In this document: piece after piece, positions 6,552 to 11,055 of the stretch
Layout of the letters: each line of letters begins with the position of its first letter
Numbering within the stretch: the first letter of the stretch is position 1
Origin: JBKHBT01 sp046542255
GTDB taxonomy: Bacteria; UBP14; UBA6098; JBKHBT01
Length of the DNA: 11,055 nt
Assembly: GCA_046542255.1 (NCBI GenBank)
Contig: JBKHBT010000108.1
Location: 1 to 11,055 of the forward strand
Direction: 5' to 3'
Notes under the pieces: generated by a model
The model's database searches: none
Seen by the model: only the letters and a program-made list of their open reading frames with translations
What the model was told of the DNA's origin: nothing
Position numbers and translations under genes: made by a program

Positions 6552-7442
6552 ATGAGAGCGAAAAATCTAATCTGGCTGGCAATTGCTATTCTGCTGATTA
6601 TTATAGGTTCAGTAATTTATACTCGCATCACCAATAAACCAATGATCACAGAAGGCCTTCGCGGCCCACAGGAATCACTTACCGAACAAGTCTATCTCGC
6701 TCCGACAAATCTTTTCCCATTATACGACTACCTACCTGGCGAATTCCGAAGTCTTATCGATACTTCAAAATTTATGCCATTTGAAAAAACGGCCATCTTC
6801 GATGAATCTTCGATAAGAAGATACGATAACGAGCTTGATGAGGCATATGATCTATCATCTGGAATCGCAAGGCCGGAGCAATTATCAGATTTGGATATCG
6901 AATATTCGATTTACAGATGGGCCTATCATGATGCGGATAGTCAAAAGGCTATTATTATTACTGCCAATTTCTCTCCTGAAAATTTTCAGCACTGGTATTT
7001 CTCCAATTGTCCAATCGACTCGATGGCAATTAATATGAATTTAATGGACAGAAATATTCTTCAACAAATCCCAAAAAGTGCTCGGATGGGAGAAATAGAT
7101 AGCATCTCGGAAGATGGTGCGATATTTCCGTCATTCGATGTTCCACTCGTCCATGGCCATGAATTTACATTTTACAGAACTATCGATGCAAAAGTCGATA
7201 CGCTCGATTCTCTGCTTTATAGAGATTCACTTTATGATTTTTCTGTTTCGGACAGCAATATTATCATGAGCAAATACAGGATCATATGGCATTCTGTGAG
7301 TGACACTTTCCATATACCTTTGGGAATCAAATTGTATGCAGATATTGTCGATGACACCATTTCCTATAAAATAAGCCCCAAAGAAAAAAAGAGGTTCCTG
7401 AAAACCGGCGATCATTTCAGAATGAATGAATTTGGAAACTAG
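6552..7442 (+). CDS. Membrane-anchored protein of unknown function
   Basis: I do not recognise this 296-residue protein. It starts MRAKNLIW, then has one hydrophobic helix (about 6-23, IWLAIAILLIIIGSVIY), with positive residues before it and no signal-peptidase site. The remaining 270 residues are therefore expected outside the cytoplasm. That region is acidic and rich in Asp, Ser, Ile and Tyr, with a single Cys (in SNCPID), scattered Trp and Phe in the centre (YRWAYHD, HWYFSN) and no repeat, low-complexity or catalytic signature that I can see. It is transcribed divergently from nadC and followed by a 421-bp gene-poor stretch, so it seems monocistronic. Codon use and the frequent TCGA words match the neighbouring genes, so recent transfer is not indicated. 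Confidence 0.85.
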   Translation: MRAKNLIWLAIAILLIIIGSVIYTRITNKPMITEGLRGPQESLTEQVYLAPTNLFPLYDYLPGEFRSLIDTSKFMPFEKTAIFDESSIRRYDNELDEAYDLSSGIARPEQLSDLDIEYSIYRWAYHDADSQKAIIITANFSPENFQHWYFSNCPIDSMAINMNLMDRNILQQIPKSARMGEIDSISEDGAIFPSFDVPLVHGHEFTFYRTIDAKVDTLDSLLYRDSLYDFSVSDSNIIMSKYRIIWHSVSDTFHIPLGIKLYADIVDDTISYKISPKEKKRFLKTGDHFRMNEFGN

Positions 7443-7543
7443 TTCGACTAATAAATATGGCCTTTTAAAGCAGATTAGCGGCTTCTCTATCCTGGGTAAG
7501 GTTTGGTATGTTTATTCTATTAAATTTAGTAATTTTTAATTCA

Positions 7544-7571
7544 TTGGCTTTTCAGGAAGGGAAACTATAGA
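7544..7571 (+). promoter_or_regulatory. Weak sigma-70-like promoter before the structured segment
   Basis: TTGGCT (7544-7549), a 16-bp spacer and TATAGA (7566-7571), each matching consensus at four of six positions. Transcription would begin near 7578, at the left border of the GC-rich structured segment. Such matches occur by chance in AT-rich DNA. Confidence 0.22.
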
Positions 7572-7606
7572 CAGTTGTGAATCAAGGCGGAGCATTGAGA
7601 TTTGGC

Positions 7607-7636
7607 CCTTGTTCCACGCAGAGCGTTGGAACAAGG
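7607..7636. repeat. REP-like palindrome (imperfect 13-bp stem)
   Basis: CCTTGTTCCA (7607-7616) pairs perfectly with TGGAACAAGG (7627-7636). Inside, CGC pairs with GCG around an AGA loop, with a single bulged T. The pattern closely resembles the very widespread bacterial palindrome family GTTCC-CACGC-nnn-GCGTG-GGAAC, which often yields spurious peptides containing TQSVGTR; the frame here reads STQSVGTR. No T-tract follows on either strand, so it is not a simple terminator. No RAYT/IS200-like transposase gene is in the window. Confidence 0.6.
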
Positions 7637-7782
7637 ATAAGTAACGGCGCTGTCATCGTAGCCATCGCCTTCGTTCTAGGCGGCGTGTTGGAGCAAGAGT
7701 TTTTGAGTGTGAGAGTCGCTAATTGCATATGGGCTATACTTGTTGCTCATAATTCACTAAAAATTTTGCAATAACAATAAAC

Positions 7783-7805
7783 CCGAAGGCTCTATACCTT
7801 CGGGC
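7783..7805 (-). terminator. Rho-independent terminator of the second GDH gene
   Basis: CCCGAAGG (7783-7790) and CCTTCGGG (7798-7805) form an 8-bp GC-rich stem with a 7-nt loop. On the minus strand it is followed by TTTATTGTTATT. It lies 58 bp past the stop codon of the GDH paralogue at 7864 and ends the GDH cluster. On the plus strand no T-tract follows. Confidence 0.8.
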
Positions 7806-7863
7806 TTCATAAGGAGGGACAGAAATTTTGGGATATTGGACAGGTTAATCTTTAGTAGAGTGA

Positions 7864-9126
7864 TTAAGGAAATATCCCTCTATTTTCATATACTCTTTTG
7901 AGTTTTTCTAATCCCAGGCTATAACACGCTCGCCTGGGATCTGTATCATGTTCATTTGCATATTTTTGGACTTTTTCGTAGATTCTTATCAACTTACATT
8001 TCAGCTTTCTATCGACGGTTTCCAAATCCCATCTTTCTGAGCGTTTATTCTGTAGCCATTCGAAATAATCGACTATTATGCTTCCTGCACATCCGAGCAT
8101 ATCCGGAATGTACTGGATATTTTTGCGTTTTAAGTTTTCATCTGCATTTGGTGTTATTGCATGATTTGCAGCTTCGACTATGAGCTTTGCATCCACGAGT
8201 GTCGATGTTCTGAGATTGACCTGATTTTCCAATGCTGCAGGTATCAATATATCACATTTAACGCTCATAAAATCATCATGGCTAAGTCGTTTTGCTCCCG
8301 GAAAGCCATTTATCGATTTTCTGCGCGCTACATATTCCATAAGCTCATAAGGGTCGATTCCATCGGGATTATAGATCGGGCCGGTCAGGTCTTCGACAGC
8401 GATTAGTTTTGCGCCCTTATCATGCAGAAGCCTTGCAGTCCATGAACCGACATTTCCGAATCCCTGTACAATAAAGTCGATTTCTGATATATCGACATTG
8501 TTATCTTTACACCATTTTTCTATCAGATATAGAACCCCCTGACCGGATGCTTTATTTCTTCCTGCGCTACCGCCGAGCATATGTGGTTTGCCAGTAATGG
8601 CATGGATATTCATATTTCTTTTATGAGGAGGCATCATGGTAAGATGGGTATCGACCATCCACGCCATAATCTGCTGATTAGAATTTATATCCGGGCCGGG
8701 AATATCGTATTCTGCGCCGATATTATTGCCGAGTGCATAGGTAAAACGGCGCGTTATCCTTTCGAGTTCATCTCTTGAGAAGAATGAAGGATTAATCCTG
8801 ATTCCGCCCATTGCACCGCCGAATGGGATATCAAAGAGTGCATTCTTTATCGTCGTCCATCTTGCGAGTGCTCGCATATCGTCCAATTCTATGGCAGGAT
8901 GATATCGAAGGCCGCCTTTGTATGGCCCGAGCAAATTATTATGCTGCACACGAATACCCTGAAAAAGACGCATCGAACCATTATCGGTTTTGACCGGAAA
9001 ATTGGTAACTATCTCATTGTTATTATGCCCTAAAATATTAGAAATATTATCCTCTAATCCGATGAAATTAGCGGCATCATCGATACGCTTATAGATAGAT
9101 TCCTGAAGTTTAATATGCCCATTCAT
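7864..9126 (-). CDS. Glutamate dehydrogenase paralogue lacking catalytic residues (likely regulatory subunit)
   Basis: A full-length 420-residue member of the Glu/Leu/Phe/Val dehydrogenase family, colinear with the GDH encoded just upstream. Retained residues are GPYKGG (Lys70), TIKN (Lys94), PGPD (Asp146) and the dinucleotide-binding GFGNVG (222-227). The catalytic-lysine motif PFGGGKGG is changed to PFGGAMGG, placing Met106 (ATG codon, 8809-8811) where the essential Lys should be. The loop EGANGPT becomes EAANHAI (318-324), and NAGGVIVSYFEW becomes CAGSIIVDYFEW (346-357), losing the Asn and Ser equivalent to Clostridium GDH Asn373 and Ser380. The frame is intact, so this is not a decaying pseudogene. 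I infer a non-catalytic partner that assembles with the neighbouring GDH, as Thermus GdhA does with GdhB. The alternative is an enzyme with altered chemistry. The start is the ATG at 9126; its ribosome site is weak. Confidence 0.9.
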   Translation of the reverse strand: MNGHIKLQESIYKRIDDAANFIGLEDNISNILGHNNNEIVTNFPVKTDNGSMRLFQGIRVQHNNLLGPYKGGLRYHPAIELDDMRALARWTTIKNALFDIPFGGAMGGIRINPSFFSRDELERITRRFTYALGNNIGAEYDIPGPDINSNQQIMAWMVDTHLTMMPPHKRNMNIHAITGKPHMLGGSAGRNKASGQGVLYLIEKWCKDNNVDISEIDFIVQGFGNVGSWTARLLHDKGAKLIAVEDLTGPIYNPDGIDPYELMEYVARRKSINGFPGAKRLSHDDFMSVKCDILIPAALENQVNLRTSTLVDAKLIVEAANHAITPNADENLKRKNIQYIPDMLGCAGSIIVDYFEWLQNKRSERWDLETVDRKLKCKLIRIYEKVQKYANEHDTDPRRACYSLGLEKLKRVYENRGIFP

Positions 9127-9185
9127 CTTTCATCATCTCTTTTCTTTGTGCTTTTTATTATTATCATCAACATAACAATTAATAT

Positions 9186-9210
9186 GAGCGCTGGCCTTTT
9201 GCCAGCGCTC
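9186..9210 (-). terminator. Strong hairpin between the two GDH genes (terminator or attenuator)
   Basis: GAGCGCTGGC (9186-9195) and GCCAGCGCTC (9201-9210) form a perfect 10-bp GC-rich stem with a 5-nt loop, starting 18 bp after the stop codon of the canonical GDH. On the minus strand it is followed by ATATTAATTGTTATG, not a clean T-run. It may therefore end only part of transcription or protect the upstream mRNA, lowering expression of the second gene. Confidence 0.65.
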
Positions 9211-9228
9211 CATTTATAATAAGCAGGA

Positions 9229-10539
9229 TCAGGGAAAGATACCTCTTTCAGTATAGACTTTTTCAAGGGTTGATAGTGCGCAGATATATGCTGCTGTTCG
9301 CCAGTCGGTATTGTATTCCTCTGCGGCATCGCGGACTCTGTTGAAGGCATTTACCATAAGCTTAAGGAGCTTCTGATCGACCTGTTCTAAGTCCCATTTC
9401 TCCGAACGCTTGTTCTGAAGCCATTCGAAATAGCTGACGATAACACCTCCGGCATTACACAGGATATCGGGAAGGACATCGATTCCCTGGCTTTCGAGTA
9501 TCATGTCGCCTTCGATATCTGTCGGGCCATTAGCTCCTTCGGCTACCAATTTGACATTAAGCTCGGGAGCTGTTTCTGCCGTTATCTGATTTTCGAGTGC
9601 TGCAGGTATGAAAATATCTGCATCCAGCCTGAAGAATGCTTTCTTATCGATTTCTACAGTTCCGGGGAATCCTTTCACGCCGCCTGTTTCTGCTACAAAC
9701 TCTGCAAGGTGGTCGGGGTCTATGCCGTTTTCATTATATATGATTCCGGTAACATCTTCGACAGCAATCATCATAGAGCCATGCCTTTTCATAAGCTTTG
9801 CAGCCCATGAGCCAACATTTCCGAAGCCCTGCACAAAATATTTTGCTCCATCGAGATCGAAATTACGGCTCTTTGCCCATTGTTCGATAGCGAATACGAC
9901 ACCTTGCCCGGTAGCCTTGTTTCGACCGATGCTTCCGCCGGATTCCACCGGTTTTCCTGTTACGACATGGATGCTTCTATGACGATCGTGCGGGGGTTGT
10001 GTAGAAAGATAAGTATCGAGTATCCAGGCCATTATTTGCGCATTGGTATTGACATCTGGTGCTGGTATATCGTATTCCGGGCCAATATTATTGCCAAGGG
10101 CATAAGTGAACCTTCTCGAAATACGTTCTAATTCAGATATTGAATATTTAAACGGGTCGATCTGAATTCCGCCTTTGCCACCACCAAAGGGAATGCCAAC
10201 GATGGCAGATTTCCAGGTCATCCATGTAGCCAGAGCACGAACCTCATCGATATTTACTGCTGGATGAAAGCGAAGGCCACCTTTGTATGGCCCTAAAGCA
10301 TTATTATGCTGAACTCGATATCCTGTGAAGACCTCTACCCTACCATCATCCATTTTGACAGGAAATTGCACTACGATTTCATTAGTAGTATTTTGTAGAA
10401 TCTTCCTGATATTGGAATTCAGGCCCATTAGGGTCGATGCTTTGTTGAATTGCTGCGTAACATTGTCATAGACATTGGATTTTGGTTTTTCGGGCTTGTT
10501 TTTTTGTTCTGTAATGTTTTTCACAAGAGTATTAGCCAT
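9229..10539 (-). CDS. gdhA: Glutamate dehydrogenase (Glu/Leu/Phe/Val dehydrogenase family)
   Basis: A 436-residue hexameric-type GDH that interconverts glutamate with 2-oxoglutarate and ammonia using NAD(P). All active-site features are present: GPYKGG (Lys86), WKSA (Lys110), PFGGGKGG with catalytic Lys122, DIPAPD (Asp162), Rossmann motif GFGNVG (238-243), AVED after the second strand, EGANGPT (334-340) and NAGGVIVSYFEW (362-373, Ser369). AVED (acidic residues) leans towards NAD, but cofactor choice is uncertain. A TTG four codons upstream is in frame, but GGAGG (10545-10549) 5 nt before the ATG at 10539 fixes the start. The first 22 residues are a Lys/Asn-rich extension. It follows the Cys-rich protein gene by 87 bp and precedes its paralogue by 102 bp, with hairpins in both gaps. 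Confidence 0.97.
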   Translation of the reverse strand: MANTLVKNITEQKNKPEKPKSNVYDNVTQQFNKASTLMGLNSNIRKILQNTTNEIVVQFPVKMDDGRVEVFTGYRVQHNNALGPYKGGLRFHPAVNIDEVRALATWMTWKSAIVGIPFGGGKGGIQIDPFKYSISELERISRRFTYALGNNIGPEYDIPAPDVNTNAQIMAWILDTYLSTQPPHDRHRSIHVVTGKPVESGGSIGRNKATGQGVVFAIEQWAKSRNFDLDGAKYFVQGFGNVGSWAAKLMKRHGSMMIAVEDVTGIIYNENGIDPDHLAEFVAETGGVKGFPGTVEIDKKAFFRLDADIFIPAALENQITAETAPELNVKLVAEGANGPTDIEGDMILESQGIDVLPDILCNAGGVIVSYFEWLQNKRSEKWDLEQVDQKLLKLMVNAFNRVRDAAEEYNTDWRTAAYICALSTLEKVYTERGIFP

Positions 10540-10544
10540 TATAT

Positions 10545-10549
10545 CCTCC
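10545..10549 (-). promoter_or_regulatory. Ribosome binding site deciding the GDH start
   Basis: GGAGG, 5 nt before the ATG at 10537-10539. An in-frame TTG at 10549-10551 overlaps this site and is therefore not the start. Confidence 0.75.
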
Positions 10550-10570
10550 AAATAAGGTTAAGTCATTTTT

Positions 10571-10598
10571 GAGGGCCAATGATTTCTCAAAGGCCCTC
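10571..10598 (-). other. Hairpin between the Cys-rich gene and GDH
   Basis: GAGGGCC (10571-10577) and GGCCCTC (10592-10598) form a 7-bp GC-rich stem with a 14-nt loop, 28 bp after the stop of the Cys-rich gene and about 30 bp upstream of the GDH start codon. No T-tract follows on the minus strand (AAAAATGACTT). It may be a processing or mRNA-stability element, or a leader structure of GDH, rather than a terminator. Confidence 0.45.
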
Positions 10599-10626
10599 GT
10601 TCGCTGCAGATATAAGTTTGAAAATG

Positions 10627-10947
10627 TCATCTATATTCTTCGCAATGCCATACACCTGTCTCTGGCTTGGGATAGGTGCATGTCGCTGCATTAGCACAAT
10701 TTAGGCAAAGGCCTTTAAGGTTCTTTTTGCCAGGGAGTTCTTCTCTTTCAGATTCCTGGCGAATTACTCTTCGCTCGGGAGCTTTTTCGATTTCGAATTC
10801 CTCGCAGAACATAACCGGTGCATCTTCTGATTTCGGGAACGTGCATTCATCGGCATGAATACATGTCGAGCAAAGGCCTTTTACGGCTAATTCGCTCTTT
10901 TTTTCGGAAATTACGCTAGTTTTTTCAGCTACTTTTGGACTGGACAT
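10627..10947 (-). CDS. Small protein with two four-cysteine motifs
   Basis: A 106-residue protein built from two copies of a cysteine module. Copy 1 has Cys26, 29, 35 and 48 (KGLCSTCIHADEC to FCEEF); copy 2 has Cys81, 84, 90 and 102 (KGLCLNCANAATC to HCEEY). The pattern is C-x2-C-x5-C-x11/12-C-E-E-[FY], with a shared C-T-[FY]-P-K after the third Cys. The modules are joined by a charged linker (about 50-77), and the N-terminus is a Lys/Glu/Ser-rich tail. Four cysteines per module suggest one Zn or Fe-S site each; the metal is inferred. I recall similar single-module small proteins of unknown function in anaerobes but cannot name a family. AGGAGG (10953-10958) is 5 nt before the ATG. It is followed by the two GDH genes on the same strand. 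Confidence 0.85.
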   Translation of the reverse strand: MSSPKVAEKTSVISEKKSELAVKGLCSTCIHADECTFPKSEDAPVMFCEEFEIEKAPERRVIRQESEREELPGKKNLKGLCLNCANAATCTYPKPETGVWHCEEYR

Positions 10948-10952
10948 TTCAT

Positions 10953-10958
10953 CCTCCT
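10953..10958 (-). promoter_or_regulatory. Strong ribosome binding site of the Cys-rich gene
   Basis: A full AGGAGG, 5 nt before the ATG at 10945-10947. It is the best Shine-Dalgarno in the window and suggests high expression. Confidence 0.75.
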
Positions 10959-10985
10959 ATTTCTCTTTTAAAGCCATATATATAA

Positions 10986-11014
10986 CATATATATAATACT
11001 TAATATATACGCAA
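10986..11014 (-). promoter_or_regulatory. Possible promoter of the Cys-rich gene / GDH cluster
   Basis: On the minus strand TTGCGT (11009-11014), a 17-bp spacer and TATATG (10986-10991) lie in a run of alternating TA about 40 bp before the start codon. The TA-rich stretch offers several other -10 choices, so the exact position is uncertain. Confidence 0.35.
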
Positions 11015-11055
11015 AAGGCTTTACTGATGTTTTAGCCTGAAAAGTATGACAATGC

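Larger units (their letters stand above)
7443..7863. other. 421-bp intergenic region with a GC-rich structured core
   Basis: No convincing gene is present. The first 130 bp are AT-rich and unremarkable. Positions about 7577-7720 are noticeably richer in G+C than the rest and hold a strong palindrome and a partial copy of its right arm (see the repeat at 7607-7636). The last part holds the terminator of the second GDH gene. A 65-codon GTG frame at 7577-7774 has no ribosome site at a proper distance, and its peptide is mostly a translation of the palindrome, so it is not called as a gene. The core is either a REP-like repeat insertion or a small structured RNA. Confidence 0.6.

Noticed and set aside
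7577..7774. 65-codon GTG frame between the membrane-protein gene and the second GDH gene
   Set aside because: No ribosome site at proper distance; the peptide (STQSVGTR) is the known spurious translation of a repeat palindrome, and the frame lies in a structured non-coding segment.
7783..7805. Terminator for the plus-strand gene ending at 7442
   Set aside because: It is 340 bp away and lacks a T-tract on the plus strand, while the minus side has one.
9123..9350. 75-codon minus-strand frame overlapping the end of the canonical GDH and the hairpin
   Set aside because: It is an out-of-frame reading of the GDH 3' end and the intergenic hairpin, with no ribosome site and no protein-like features.
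9608..9982. 124-codon plus-strand frame inside the GDH gene
   Set aside because: Antisense shadow of a highly conserved GDH coding sequence; no promoter or ribosome site.
10980..11008. Repeated TA/ATATAT run read as a satellite or CRISPR-like repeat
   Set aside because: It is a short simple AT stretch in a promoter region, with no spaced repeat units.

Overview
The window is a compact, AT-rich (roughly 40% GC by eye) bacterial chromosome segment. It carries a tRNA gene, ten confident protein genes and several short structured non-coding stretches. There is no phage, IS or CRISPR. Housekeeping genes (nadC, birA, a PASTA protein, two glutamate dehydrogenases), purine-rich Shine-Dalgarno sites before many but not all genes, and a tRNA without encoded CCA point to a free-living bacterium. 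A lone TTGACA-type promoter and two TAnnTTTG-like boxes give mixed signals. An anaerobic lineage of the broad FCB group or a related candidate phylum is a guess only.

Layout: positions 3-76 (-) hold tRNA-Arg(ACG) with a good promoter. Positions 261-2525 (+) hold two GT-B, GT4-type glycosyltransferases, probably co-transcribed and working on a cell-surface polysaccharide. Their end meets, with 1 bp between stop codons, the end of a tight minus-strand operon that reads nadC (5504-6358), birA (4761-5507), a membrane-anchored three-PASTA protein (4029-4760), an eIF-2B/MtnA-fold protein (3257-4027) and an exported SIMPL-domain protein (2527-3240). Upstream of nadC is an AT-rich divergent intergenic region with two inverted repeats. 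It separates nadC from a plus-strand gene for an unrecognised membrane-anchored protein (6552-7442). Positions 7443-7863 have no convincing gene but contain a locally GC-rich segment with a strong palindrome that resembles widespread REP-like repeats.

The right third (-) reads a small protein with two four-cysteine motifs (10627-10947), a canonical glutamate dehydrogenase (9229-10539) and a second, full-length but active-site-degenerate glutamate dehydrogenase paralogue (7864-9126). Each is followed by a hairpin. The second GDH has Met in place of the catalytic Lys and further changes in the glutamate pocket, while keeping the dinucleotide-binding motif. The best reading is a catalytic plus regulatory GDH pair, as known from Thermus GdhB/GdhA. 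This is the most interesting signal in the window.
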